This document shows positions 29,552 to 38,369 of a stretch of 62,895 bases of DNA, piece after piece (the first letter of the stretch is position 1; every line of letters starts with the position of its first letter). The notes under the pieces are model-generated. The model saw only the letters and a program-made list of their open reading frames with translations. It was not told the DNA's origin and did no database searches. A program made the translations under genes and the position numbers. The stretch spans positions 7,501 to 70,395 of the forward strand of contig JAGXKI010000007.1 of NCBI GenBank assembly GCA_018335295.1, in the 5' to 3' direction. The stretch comes from a bacterium. Lineage in GTDB: Bacteria > Acidobacteriota > Aminicenantia > Aminicenantales > Aminicenantaceae.

Positions 29552-29580
29552 AGTATAATTTTCTTGCCATTTAAAGTCAA
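29552..29580 (-). promoter_or_regulatory. Strong promoter of tRNA-Phe
   Basis: On the minus strand: TTGACT (29575-29580), exactly 17 bases, TATACT (29552-29557). Transcription would start about 25 bases before the mature tRNA. It is one of the best sigma-70 matches in the window. Confidence 0.75.
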
Positions 29581-29795
29581 TTGTTAAATCCATATTTTTT
29601 GGGAGATCTTCCGCTTTTTTTTGAAACTCAGCTTTCCCCTGAAAATTTCAACATCCTCATGACTTTGAGGACAAATATAGAGGAGATATTCCTTGATTGA
29701 GAGAAATTAGTGCCTTTCCGTTAGGGTTATAAAGGATTGATAAAATTGAAATAGGGGAATCGTTGTGTTATTCTTTTTTGGGAGGATAGGAGCTT

Positions 29796-30020
29796 ATGAA
29801 AGAAAAGGATTTAAAAGAATTTCTTTTAGAAGAAAATGAAGATTTCAAAAAGACTTACCGACAACATCAGCAGTATGAAAAAAGGCTGGAGCAGTTAAAA
29901 AAGAAGAGTTATTTAACAGAGAAAGAACGGTTGGAAGAAAAAGAGCTTAAAAAGAAAAAATTAGCTCTCAAGGATAAAATGTACTCCTTGATGAGAGAAT
30001 ACAGAAAATCTCATTCTTGA
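29796..30020 (+). CDS. DUF465 (YdcH-like) small coiled-coil protein
   Basis: A 74-residue highly charged protein, almost wholly helical: KEKDLKEFLLEENEDFKKTYRQHQQYEKRL is split by a short turn from LTEKERLEEKELKKKKLALKDKMYSLMREYR. The two-helix hairpin with LxExxxFKKxYxxHxxxExxL and the KxKLxLKDKMYxLM ending is the DUF465/YdcH pattern. The function of that family is unknown. The ATG at 29796 is preceded by GGGAGGATAGGAG. It is the first gene of the long operon that runs to priA. Confidence 0.8.
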   Translation: MKEKDLKEFLLEENEDFKKTYRQHQQYEKRLEQLKKKSYLTEKERLEEKELKKKKLALKDKMYSLMREYRKSHS

Positions 30021-30032
30021 GTTGAGGGTCAA

Positions 30033-31058
30033 ATGAAAAAAAACAGAGAGTGGAATGTTGCTCTAGTGGGAACCAGCTCATTTCGGGGAAAGGAGATGAA
30101 AGGGGTATTAGACAGGAAGAATTTTCCCTTTATCAAGGCTGAATTTTTTGATCCCGATGTGGAAGATGAATACAGTAAATTGACTGAATTTCGAGGAGAG
30201 CCTCGGGTTATCCAATATCTAGATAAGGATTCCCTACGTGAGACAGACCTGGTTTTTTTGGCTTCTGAAAGGAATGTGAATCAAAAATACGGGAATGAAG
30301 CCTTCAATCAAAAATATATTGCCATCGATTTGAATGAAACTTTCAACACAGATCCGAAGGTTCCTCTGGTGGTTTCAGGAGTCAATGATGGCCTAATCCT
30401 TGAGCAAAATCCTTCCCTGATTGCAAATCCTCATCCTGTGACCATTATCCTATCCCATGTTTTTAAACTTTTTGAGGGACATTTAAGCGTTAAGAAAGCC
30501 CTGGCTTTTGTCCTTCAGCCGGTTTCTGCATTTGAGGAATCAGGTATTGAAGAGCTTGCTGACCAGAGTTTTTCCACTTTGGGAAGTACTTCTCTATCCA
30601 AAAATGTCTTTCAGACTCAGATCGCTTTTAATGTCCTCAGCCAGACAGAAAAACTGGATGAAAAAGGTTTTTCTTCATCAGAAAATCAGGTGATGGAAGA
30701 AATTAAGAGAGTTTTTCGGAGACAGGATTATCCTTTATCCCTTTCGTTTGTTCAGGCACCGGTGTTTCATTCTTATTCTATAATGGCTTATGTTGAATTG
30801 AAAGAAAAAGCAGGTATGAAAGATCTAGAGAAAAAGTTTAGAAATTCTCCTTACTTCAAGTTTTTGCCCCCTAATCCTTCCTGTCCTGCCTCCAGTGTTT
30901 CTGTTGCTGGAAAGGACGAAGTGTTTATCGGTCAGATAAAAAAAGAGGAAAAATTTCCCAATAGTTTTTGGATCTGGATTGTGGCTGATAATCTGACCAG
31001 GGGTTCCACTCTAAACGCTCTAGAAACTGCCCAAAAAATTATCTCTTCCTCCATTTGA
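30033..31058 (+). CDS. Asd-family (aspartate-semialdehyde dehydrogenase-like) protein without catalytic residues
   Basis: A 341-residue homologue of aspartate-semialdehyde dehydrogenase. N-terminal Rossmann-like strand WNVALVGTSSFRGKEM, then LVFLASERNVNQKYGNEAF, IAIDLNETFN, and the loop SLIANPHPVTI at 129-138. Real enzymes have NPNCST in that loop; here Cys is replaced by Pro135. The C-terminal RxPxxxGHxE site reads QAPVFHSYSI at 241-250, losing the Arg and the His (Tyr248). The glycine motif is also altered. It is therefore probably not a dehydrogenase, comparable to the inactive E. coli paralogue Usg. It sits 12 bases after DUF465 and one base before msbA. Confidence 0.8.
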   Translation: MKKNREWNVALVGTSSFRGKEMKGVLDRKNFPFIKAEFFDPDVEDEYSKLTEFRGEPRVIQYLDKDSLRETDLVFLASERNVNQKYGNEAFNQKYIAIDLNETFNTDPKVPLVVSGVNDGLILEQNPSLIANPHPVTIILSHVFKLFEGHLSVKKALAFVLQPVSAFEESGIEELADQSFSTLGSTSLSKNVFQTQIAFNVLSQTEKLDEKGFSSSENQVMEEIKRVFRRQDYPLSLSFVQAPVFHSYSIMAYVELKEKAGMKDLEKKFRNSPYFKFLPPNPSCPASSVSVAGKDEVFIGQIKKEEKFPNSFWIWIVADNLTRGSTLNALETAQKIISSSI

Positions 31059-31059
31059 A

Positions 31060-32862
31060 ATGAAAGAGTTTTTCCAGCTTTTAAGCCTTATTCTTAAAGA
31101 AAGAAAAAAAGTTTTGCTCTCTTTCCTGTTTACCCTTTTTGTGGCCTTTTTTACCTATGTTTTTGTGAATTTGGTGCAGCCCATTATTGACAATATGTTC
31201 CGAGTGGGAGAGTCAAATCCTTCCGAGACCACTAATATCATGAATTTTGTGTTTGATGTTTTTCATATCGGAAGAGAACAACTCGTCACTTTTATTCCTT
31301 TAGTGTTGGTGATTGTAGTCTTCGGCAAGGGTTTATTTACCTTTCTTTCATCTTTTTTCATGAGAAAGGCTGGTTTGAACATAGTCACAGATATGCGGAA
31401 TGACCTTTTCCAGCATCTCGTCTATCAATCATCCCAATACTATGATAAAGTTTCTACAGGTGAGCTCATGTCCCGCCTCACCAGCGATGTGGATAAGATT
31501 CAGGAAGCCGTCTCCAGCAATATGGGAGATTTCATTAGAGAGGCTTTTATTCTTTTGGCTCTTATAACTTATATATTCATCACGGATTGGCGCTTAGCTT
31601 TTGCTTCTTTGGTTATTACACCTTTAGCGGTGATTCCCTTGGTGGCCTTCAGCCGTCAGCTCAAAAAGAAGGGGCGACTGAACCAAATGAGGATGGCCGA
31701 TATATACTCTCTTCTTCATGAGGCAATCACCGGAAATAAAATCATCAAAGCATTCACCACAGAAAAGTTTGAGATAAAAAGATTTGTTCGATCAACCAGC
31801 AAATACCTTAAAATGAGTATCAAGTTGGCTTGGATAGGAAGCCTTTCTTCTCCCTTTATGGAATTTTTAGGTGGAGTGGTGGGGGCTTTTATTCTGGTTG
31901 TGGGGACCACTCGAATCACCCAAGGATACATCAGTGCTGGAGATTTTGGTTCTTTTATCATGGCTCTTTTTATGATGTATACTCCCATAAAAAGGCTGAG
32001 TCGAGCCAATACCATCATCCAGCAGGGAAGGGCTTCCTATGAAAGGATTCAGGAAATTTTCAAAGAAAAAGCCCAGCTTGATGATCATTTCCAGGGTTCT
32101 CTACTGCCTAATGTGAAGGGAAGGGTGAAGTTTGAAAATGTTTCTTTCAGTTACAATCAGTATTATCCGGTCCTCGAAAATGTCAATTTTGAGGTCAAGC
32201 CTTCGGAAACAGCGGCCCTGGTAGGTTTGAGTGGAGGAGGGAAAACCACCATCATCAATTTGATTTCCCGGTTTTATGAGCCTACTTCTGGAAAGATCAC
32301 CATCGACGGGATGGATATTCGAGAAGCCAATCTTTCCTCTCTTCGGTCTCAGATTGGATTGGTGACCCAGGAACTCATCTTGTTCAACGACACCGTCAGA
32401 AACAACATAGCTTATGGGGGAGAAGGAGTCAGTTTTGAACAGATAAAGAAAGCAGCGAAAAGGGCCAAAGCTCATGGTTTTATCCAAAAACTCCCTCAAG
32501 GATATGAGACCTGCATTGGAGAAAAGGGAAGTTTGCTTTCCAGCGGGCAAAGACAAAGATTATCCATTGCCAGAGCTTTGGTCAAAGACCCCCCTATTTT
32601 CATTTTGGACGAAGCCACTTCGGCTTTGGATTCAGAATCTGAAAAGATGATTCAGATGGCTCTAGAGGACATTATGAAAGAAAGAACAGCCTTTGTGATT
32701 GCTCACCGTTTGTCCACTATTCGCAACGCCGACAAAATTTTAGTAGTGGAAGGGGGACAGATTGCCGAAATGGGGAGTCATCATCAACTGTACAGGAGAA
32801 ACGGTATTTACAGAAAGTTGTATGACCTGCAGTTTCCAGAAAAAAAGGAGGAAGTGTCTTGA
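31060..32862 (+). CDS. msbA: ABC transporter, MsbA/lipid flippase type
   Basis: A 600-residue half transporter in the inner membrane. The first 320 residues have six membrane helices (the first being VLLSFLFTLFVAFFTYVFVNL). The nucleotide-binding domain has Walker A GLSGGGKTT, Q-loop VTQELILF, a signature reading LSSGQ instead of LSGGQ, Walker B IFILDEATSALD and the switch His in VIAHRLSTI. The family includes MsbA, which flips lipid A, and similar lipid exporters; the link with YicC and Gmk is only genomic. It starts one base after the Asd-like stop and overlaps yicC by four. Confidence 0.88.
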   Translation: MKEFFQLLSLILKERKKVLLSFLFTLFVAFFTYVFVNLVQPIIDNMFRVGESNPSETTNIMNFVFDVFHIGREQLVTFIPLVLVIVVFGKGLFTFLSSFFMRKAGLNIVTDMRNDLFQHLVYQSSQYYDKVSTGELMSRLTSDVDKIQEAVSSNMGDFIREAFILLALITYIFITDWRLAFASLVITPLAVIPLVAFSRQLKKKGRLNQMRMADIYSLLHEAITGNKIIKAFTTEKFEIKRFVRSTSKYLKMSIKLAWIGSLSSPFMEFLGGVVGAFILVVGTTRITQGYISAGDFGSFIMALFMMYTPIKRLSRANTIIQQGRASYERIQEIFKEKAQLDDHFQGSLLPNVKGRVKFENVSFSYNQYYPVLENVNFEVKPSETAALVGLSGGGKTTIINLISRFYEPTSGKITIDGMDIREANLSSLRSQIGLVTQELILFNDTVRNNIAYGGEGVSFEQIKKAAKRAKAHGFIQKLPQGYETCIGEKGSLLSSGQRQRLSIARALVKDPPIFILDEATSALDSESEKMIQMALEDIMKERTAFVIAHRLSTIRNADKILVVEGGQIAEMGSHHQLYRRNGIYRKLYDLQFPEKKEEVS

Positions 32863-33731
32863 TTCAAAGCATGACTGGATTTGCGGAAAGAAAATTTGAT
32901 TCTGAAGGTCTATCCGCCCAAATAAGTATAAAAAGCTTGAACAGCCGTTTCTTGGATATGCATTTCCGGGGCACTCCTCTGGGAGAAGTAGAAGAGAATC
33001 TGAGAGCCCTCTGTCAAAAGAAATTCCAGCGAGGTCGAATCGAAGTGTACGTGGAGTTGACTTTTCAGGACCAGCAAAAATGGGATCTTTATTTTAACCG
33101 AGAGCTGTTGAAAAAAATTTTATTTTCTTTGGAAGAATTATCTTCAGAGATGGGGAGACAGATTCATTTTTCAGTGGATAAACTTTTCACTATTCCTCAA
33201 GTGATGGAAATCAGGAGAAAAAGTTTTACCCCTGAGGAGATTGATTTTTTAGAGAAATCATTTGAAGAGAATCTGGAAAGGCTTTCCAGAGCCCGACAAA
33301 GAGAAGGAGAAGAGATCAGAAAAAAATTGAAGGAACACATTTCCATGCTGAAAAAGAAGATGGATCATGTCCAGGAATTATCTTCCCAACAACCTGATCT
33401 TATCAAAAAAAAGCTGGAGGAAAGATTAAACAAACTGAAAACAGAAGTATCTGAAGAAAGACTGGCTGAAGAAGTGGCAGTCCTTGCCCAGAAGTTTGAT
33501 CTCACTGAAGAAATCGCCCGGTTGAGCGGTCATTTAGAGCATTTTCAAGAACTTCTTTCTCCAGATAAAAAAGCCGCTGTGGGAAAAAAATTAGATTTTT
33601 TATCTCAGGAAATGTCCAGAGAGATTCATACATTGAGTTCCAAGTCTCAAGATTTGGAGTTAACAAAAAAGGGGTTGGATATAAAAAGTGAGATCGAAAG
33701 CATCCGTCAGCAGGTTCAAAACGTGGAATGA
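32859..33731 (+). CDS. yicC: YicC family endoribonuclease
   Basis: A 290-residue YicC/YloC protein, typically beginning MIxSMTGFA. The N-terminal YicC domain has SLNSRFLDMHFR and GRIEVYVEL; the C-terminal DUF1732 has LSGHLEHF and KKLDFLSQEMSREIHTLSSKS. Family members are hexameric RNases in E. coli and B. subtilis. The start is TTG at 32859: a full AAGGAGG sits eight bases before it and no other start restores the family N-terminus; TTGA overlaps the msbA stop. Its neighbour gmk follows, a widely conserved pairing. Confidence 0.93.
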   Translation: MIQSMTGFAERKFDSEGLSAQISIKSLNSRFLDMHFRGTPLGEVEENLRALCQKKFQRGRIEVYVELTFQDQQKWDLYFNRELLKKILFSLEELSSEMGRQIHFSVDKLFTIPQVMEIRRKSFTPEEIDFLEKSFEENLERLSRARQREGEEIRKKLKEHISMLKKKMDHVQELSSQQPDLIKKKLEERLNKLKTEVSEERLAEEVAVLAQKFDLTEEIARLSGHLEHFQELLSPDKKAAVGKKLDFLSQEMSREIHTLSSKSQDLELTKKGLDIKSEIESIRQQVQNVE

Positions 33732-33753
33732 ATTCTTTCGATTTTAAGAAGAA

Positions 33754-34365
33754 ATGAATACACTGTTTATCATTACCGGTCCTTCTGGAGGGGGTAAATC
33801 TACTTTGGTCCATGAAGTCATGAAAAAAATGAGTGGGCTTCAGTTTTCTGTCTCCCATACCACCCGAAAAAAAAGAAAAGGGGAAAAAGAAGGAAAAGAT
33901 TATTATTTTCTATCCAAAAAGAAGTTCGAACAGATGATTAGGGAAAAAAAGATGGTGGAATGGGCCAGAGTTCATGGAGATTATTATGGGACTTCCCAAA
34001 AGGAAATGGAAAGGAAGAAAAAGGAAGGGGATTTAATTTTAGATATTGATATTCAAGGAGCCCAACAAATAAAAGAGCAATTCGGAAAAGTCGTGTTTGT
34101 TTTCATCATGCCCCCTGGATATGAAGAACTGAAGAAACGACTGGAAAATCGAGCTCAGGAAAATGAAGTTTCTATCCAAAAAAGGCTGGAGTCAGCTGAG
34201 AAAGAAATCACCCATTATTCTGAGTTTGATTATGTCGTCATCAATGACCATCTTAGAAAGGCCGCAGACGAATTGGGGGCCATCATCACCGCCCGAAGAT
34301 GTCATCTGGACATCCAGGAAAAGAAAATTCAGCTTATTCTTCGGAGTTTTATTTCCCATGATTGA
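33754..34365 (+). CDS. gmk: Guanylate kinase
   Basis: A 203-residue enzyme that turns GMP into GDP with ATP. The P-loop GPSGGGKST is at residues 9-17, the GMP-binding SHTTRKKRKGEKEGKDYYF near 34-52 and the helix EWARVHGDYYGTS follow, then LDIDIQGAQQIK. The ending with an extended C-terminal tail is slightly long for the family. Upstream is yicC and downstream coaBC, the common order, but the rpoZ gene (RNA polymerase omega) often found after gmk is not here; only nine bases separate the two genes. Confidence 0.96.
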   Translation: MNTLFIITGPSGGGKSTLVHEVMKKMSGLQFSVSHTTRKKRKGEKEGKDYYFLSKKKFEQMIREKKMVEWARVHGDYYGTSQKEMERKKKEGDLILDIDIQGAQQIKEQFGKVVFVFIMPPGYEELKKRLENRAQENEVSIQKRLESAEKEITHYSEFDYVVINDHLRKAADELGAIITARRCHLDIQEKKIQLILRSFISHD

Positions 34366-34374
34366 GAGGGCCGC

Positions 34375-35571
34375 ATGAAGAAGGTGATTCTGGGAGTTTG
34401 TTCCTCCATCAGTTTGTACAAAGCTTGTGAGATTGTCCGTCTTTTTCAAAAAAAGAAATGCCCCGTTCAGGTCATTATGACCCAGAACGCCACTCGTCTG
34501 GTTTCTCCTTTACTTTTTGGTTATTTAACAGGAAAGAAGGCTTTAGTGGATCTTTTTGAGGACTCCTCGGAAGAGAAAATCACTCATGTGGATTTGGCCC
34601 AAAAGACCTCGCTCTATGTGGTGGCTCCAGCTACGGCCAATATGTTGGGAAAATTTTCATCTGGTATCGCAGACGACTTTTTATCCACTTTTTACACGGC
34701 TGTGACCTGCCCCGTGCTGGTCGCTCCGGCCATGAATGAAGCGATGTATTTTCATACACAGACCCAGCTGAATATAAAAAGGCTCAAATCTTTGGGGGTC
34801 CGATTTGTGGAGCCGGGAAAAGGACCTCTCGCATGTAAAGAGGAGGGATGGGGACGATTGGCCAATCCCCAGGAGATTGTGGAAGAGGGAATGAAATTGT
34901 TGAAGCAGAGAAACAGCCTTAAGGGAAAAACGGTATTGGTTACAGCCGGGCCTACCCGAGAGTTTTTGGATCCGGTCCGTTTCCTCTCCAACCGTTCTTC
35001 GGGGAAAATGGGATATGAACTGGCTTCAGAGGCTTTATCCAGGGGAGCTGAAGTGATTTATATCACAGGGCCCACCTCCCTTTGGCTTCCTCCCCGAGCT
35101 CAAAGAATTCGGGTAAATACAGCTCAACAAATGAAAGAGAATGTGGAGCGCTTTTTTGATCAAACAGATATCCTGATTATGGCTGCGGCCGTCTCTGATT
35201 TTAAATTCGAAGAGACCGCTGTTCAAAAGATAAAAAAGAAGGATATGAAAAAAAGGATGGAATTGGTCCCTACCCCCGATGTACTGAAAGATTTAGCGCC
35301 CAAAAAGGGAGATAAGACTATAGTGGGATTTGCGGCGGAAACGAAGAATGTTCAGGAAAACGCTCTCGAAAAAATAAAAAAGAAACATATGGATATGATT
35401 GTGGCCAACGATGTATCCCAAAAAGGGGTGGGGTTTGAATCGGATTTGAATCGGGTTTTACTTCTTTTTCCGGACGGTCAGAGGTTGGACTCGGGCCTTA
35501 AAAGCAAATCCGAGATAAGCCGGGATATTATCGATAAAATCGAGGAAATCATTGAGAAAAAAGGCCGATAA
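34375..35571 (+). CDS. coaBC: Phosphopantothenoylcysteine decarboxylase / phosphopantothenate-cysteine ligase
   Basis: A 398-residue bifunctional enzyme making 4'-phosphopantetheine for coenzyme A. The N-terminal flavin domain (about 1-175) has VAPATANMLGKFSSGIADD with the active-site region, APAMNEAMYFH and the decarboxylase Cys in PLACKEEGWGRL. The C-terminal ligase half has VTAGPTREFLDPVRFLSNRSSGKMG, AAAVSDF and VGFAAET. With coaD, found about 10 kb away, two late CoA steps are covered. It overlaps the glycosylase gene by 20 bases. Confidence 0.97.
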   Translation: MKKVILGVCSSISLYKACEIVRLFQKKKCPVQVIMTQNATRLVSPLLFGYLTGKKALVDLFEDSSEEKITHVDLAQKTSLYVVAPATANMLGKFSSGIADDFLSTFYTAVTCPVLVAPAMNEAMYFHTQTQLNIKRLKSLGVRFVEPGKGPLACKEEGWGRLANPQEIVEEGMKLLKQRNSLKGKTVLVTAGPTREFLDPVRFLSNRSSGKMGYELASEALSRGAEVIYITGPTSLWLPPRAQRIRVNTAQQMKENVERFFDQTDILIMAAAVSDFKFEETAVQKIKKKDMKKRMELVPTPDVLKDLAPKKGDKTIVGFAAETKNVQENALEKIKKKHMDMIVANDVSQKGVGFESDLNRVLLLFPDGQRLDSGLKSKSEISRDIIDKIEEIIEKKGR

Positions 35572-36199
35572 AGTTATTGAGGATATTAAGGAAAACGTGA
35601 AATATCTTTCCCAATTGGGAGTGGAGTCCATTCAAGAAGATTCAGCTGAAGAGACGCTCAGAGAGAAAATTAGTCATTGTCAGGAATGTCCTTTGAGTCA
35701 GACCCGGAGGAATGCTGTGCCTGGGGAAGGGAGCATAAAAACAGATCTCATGTTTGTTGGGGAAGCCCCGGGAAGAGAGGAAGATATTCAGGGAAGACCT
35801 TTTGTGGGAAGAGCTGGACAGCTTTTGACGAAAATCATAGGCGCTATGAAATATCGGAGAGAAGACGTTTTCATCACCAACATCGTTAAATGCCGACCTC
35901 CCCAAAACCGGGTGCCACGTAAAGAAGAGATCGAAAAATGTAAAGGATACCTGTTTAAACAGTTGGAAATAATAAGTCCGAAAGTCATTGTAGCCTTAGG
36001 AAAAAGTGCCGCTGATTTTTTCATCCATTCTCAATTGGGAATGACCGCTCTGCGGGGGGATTTATATGAATTTAACGATATAAAGGTCATGCCTACTTTC
36101 CATCCTTCTTATCTCATCCGGAATGAAGGGAATAGAAAAATAAAAAAGATGGTTTGGGAAGATATGAAAAAGGTGATGGCTGTGCTGGGCAAAAAATGA
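35552..36199 (+). CDS. Type-4 uracil-DNA glycosylase (Fe-S)
   Basis: A 215-residue UdgA-type enzyme that removes uracil from DNA. The four Fe-S cysteines are at 43, 46, 114 and 130 (CQEC, VKCRPPQNR, KCKGYL). Motif 1 GEAPG is at 70-74 with GRPFVGRAGQLL after it, and motif 2 HPS is at 184-186 in PTFHPSYLIR. The start TTG 35552 lies inside coaBC with GAGGAAA before it; a GTG at 35597 is the alternative and would still keep all motifs. Its stop overlaps the priA start (ATGA). Confidence 0.9.
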   Translation: MRKKADKVIEDIKENVKYLSQLGVESIQEDSAEETLREKISHCQECPLSQTRRNAVPGEGSIKTDLMFVGEAPGREEDIQGRPFVGRAGQLLTKIIGAMKYRREDVFITNIVKCRPPQNRVPRKEEIEKCKGYLFKQLEIISPKVIVALGKSAADFFIHSQLGMTALRGDLYEFNDIKVMPTFHPSYLIRNEGNRKIKKMVWEDMKKVMAVLGKK

Positions 36200-38349
36200 C
36201 CCTTTACGCTGAGGTGGTCCTTCCTCTTCCCTTAAATAAAAGTTTCATTTATAAGTTACCAGAAAAGGTTTCCTCTTCTCCTCAAGTGGGTTCCCGGGTT
36301 CTGGTTCCCTTTCGAAACCGAAAGCTCACCGGGTTTATCATTCGGATAAGAAAAAAAAGTCCGAGGTCGAATTTCAGACTCAAGATGGTCTCCCATGTTC
36401 TGGATGAAAGGCCTGTTTTTTCGGTTTCTTTTCTTTCTTTCACCCGGAAGTTAAGCCGTTATTATCACACTTCTTGGGGGGAACTCCTCCAGTTATCCCT
36501 TCCTCCCTCTTTTATATTAAGAACCCGGAAATTAATTGGGCTGACCGGTAAGGGAAGGGAGGTTCTCCAGAATAACTCACCCTCAAAGGAAGAGAAAAAA
36601 CTTCTCTCCTTTATCCAAAAGAAAGCTTATTCAGAGAATTATTTGAAACGAAGGACTCAGATAAATCATTTCTCCTCTTTAATTTCTCGGTTGGAAAGGA
36701 AGGGATGGATTGATGTGGAAGAGGAGATGAAAAAGGTTCCTCGAAGGAAAACCGAAGGGACTCTCCCTCGAGAGAACCAGCTGGAAATGGACTTTTCTTT
36801 GGATAAGGAAGCCCTTCGGAGGGCGGAACAGATGGAAAAATTTTTGGGTGAGGATGTTTTTTCTCCCTATTATGTTTATGGAAATATGGAAAGAAGAGAG
36901 GGGATATACTTTTATCTGATAAAAAAATGTTTGGACGAAGGAAGAAAGGTGATTTTCCTTGTACCTGAGATTTCATTGACTCCTTCGTTTACAGAAAAAT
37001 TAGAGAAAAGGCTGGGTCGCTCGGCGGCTCTTTTTCACAGTGGGCTGACAGAAAAGAAAAGAGAACTGGAATGGCAGAAGGTGAAAAGAGGAGAATCTCA
37101 GGTGGTGATAGGATCTCGCTCGGCCATTCTTTCTCCTTTAGAAAATGTGGGTTTGATTGTGGTGGATGGAGAGCACGATTCGTCTTATTATCCGAAAGAA
37201 ACTCCTTGTTATGATGTGAGAAAGGGGGCGTGGATAAGAGCCAAACAGGAAAAGTCAGTTTTGGTTTACGGTTCGGCGTCTCCTTCTGTTGAGGAATTGT
37301 ATAAAGCCAGAAAAAGAGGATATCTGGTTAAATTAAGAGACAATGAATGGAATAAAAAAGCTCATATCGTGAAATATAAAAAAGGAAGGAAAGTCTTTTC
37401 TTCCCAAATAATAGAAAGAATCAGAGAAAGATTGAAAAACAGAGAACCTGTGTTGGTTTTTTACAACCGCCGCGGTTATGCGAACTATTTGATTTGTCCT
37501 CGTTGTCAGTACATTCCCCGGTGCCGGAATTGTGATGTGGCCTTAGATTTCCATAAAAGAGAACATAAACTGGTTTGTCATTACTGCAGTTATAGTTATC
37601 CTTCAGAGGATCTCCGATGCCCTCACTGCAGAAGCAGAATTATACAAAAAAGAGGACTCGGGATTGAAGCGGTTCAGGAAGAATTGGAAAAAAAATTTCC
37701 TCGTAAAAGAATTGAGATCTTCACCACCGATGAGATGAAAAATAAAAAGAAAAGAGGTCAAACATTGATCCGTTATCAAAAAGGGGATATCGATATCCTG
37801 ATTGGGACAGAAATAATGGCCCATCAGGTTCATTTGTCTAAGGCCTCTTTATTGGTGATTTTGTATCCTGAAATTCTATTAACTCTTCCCGATTTTATGG
37901 CAAGCCAAAAAACTTTCCAGACTATAACTCAATTGAGGCGTTTTCTTCACCCCAAAGAGAGATCGGAGATGATAATCCAAACTGAATTCCCCGACCATTT
38001 TAGTATTTCTACAGCCGCACAGGGAGACTATGAGTTCTTCTACCAACAAGAAATTCAATTTCGGCGCCTTATGAATTATCCTCCGTTTTCGTATATGGCA
38101 GAAATTTTGATTTCCGGGGAAAGCAAAAAAGCAGCTGGAAGAGAATCCAGAAAATTTATATCCAAAGCCGATGGATTTTCGGACCAGGTTGAAATATTAG
38201 GACCTTCCATGGGGTCGGTCCCCAGAGTGAGGGGAAAAACCCGAGTCCAAATCGTGCTCAAAGCCCACCGAAAAAAGATTTTGGATCAGGTGATGAGAGA
38301 AACCCTTCCTTCCCTCAAATCAGGTTTTTCAGTCCGTGTTTACGGATGA
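36196..38349 (+). CDS. priA: PriA homologue with degenerate helicase motifs
   Basis: A 717-residue primosomal protein N', which restarts stalled replication forks. The N-terminal 3'-DNA-binding domain (YAEVVLPLPLNKSFIYKLPE, 1-100), the winged-helix region and the eight zinc cysteines (434, 437, 443, 446, 461, 464, 475, 478) are kept. The helicase is broken: the Walker A site, normally GVTGSGKT, reads YGNMERREG at 228-236; the DEEH box reads DGEH at 324-327; and the QxxGRAGR motif VI reads QLRRFLHPKE at 579-588. Length and frame are intact, so it looks like a maintained pseudohelicase, as described for Deinococcus PriA. ATGA overlap with the glycosylase fixes the start. Confidence 0.92.
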   Translation: MTLYAEVVLPLPLNKSFIYKLPEKVSSSPQVGSRVLVPFRNRKLTGFIIRIRKKSPRSNFRLKMVSHVLDERPVFSVSFLSFTRKLSRYYHTSWGELLQLSLPPSFILRTRKLIGLTGKGREVLQNNSPSKEEKKLLSFIQKKAYSENYLKRRTQINHFSSLISRLERKGWIDVEEEMKKVPRRKTEGTLPRENQLEMDFSLDKEALRRAEQMEKFLGEDVFSPYYVYGNMERREGIYFYLIKKCLDEGRKVIFLVPEISLTPSFTEKLEKRLGRSAALFHSGLTEKKRELEWQKVKRGESQVVIGSRSAILSPLENVGLIVVDGEHDSSYYPKETPCYDVRKGAWIRAKQEKSVLVYGSASPSVEELYKARKRGYLVKLRDNEWNKKAHIVKYKKGRKVFSSQIIERIRERLKNREPVLVFYNRRGYANYLICPRCQYIPRCRNCDVALDFHKREHKLVCHYCSYSYPSEDLRCPHCRSRIIQKRGLGIEAVQEELEKKFPRKRIEIFTTDEMKNKKKRGQTLIRYQKGDIDILIGTEIMAHQVHLSKASLLVILYPEILLTLPDFMASQKTFQTITQLRRFLHPKERSEMIIQTEFPDHFSISTAAQGDYEFFYQQEIQFRRLMNYPPFSYMAEILISGESKKAAGRESRKFISKADGFSDQVEILGPSMGSVPRVRGKTRVQIVLKAHRKKILDQVMRETLPSLKSGFSVRVYG

Positions 38350-38369
38350 AACCCCCTATCGATTTTCGG

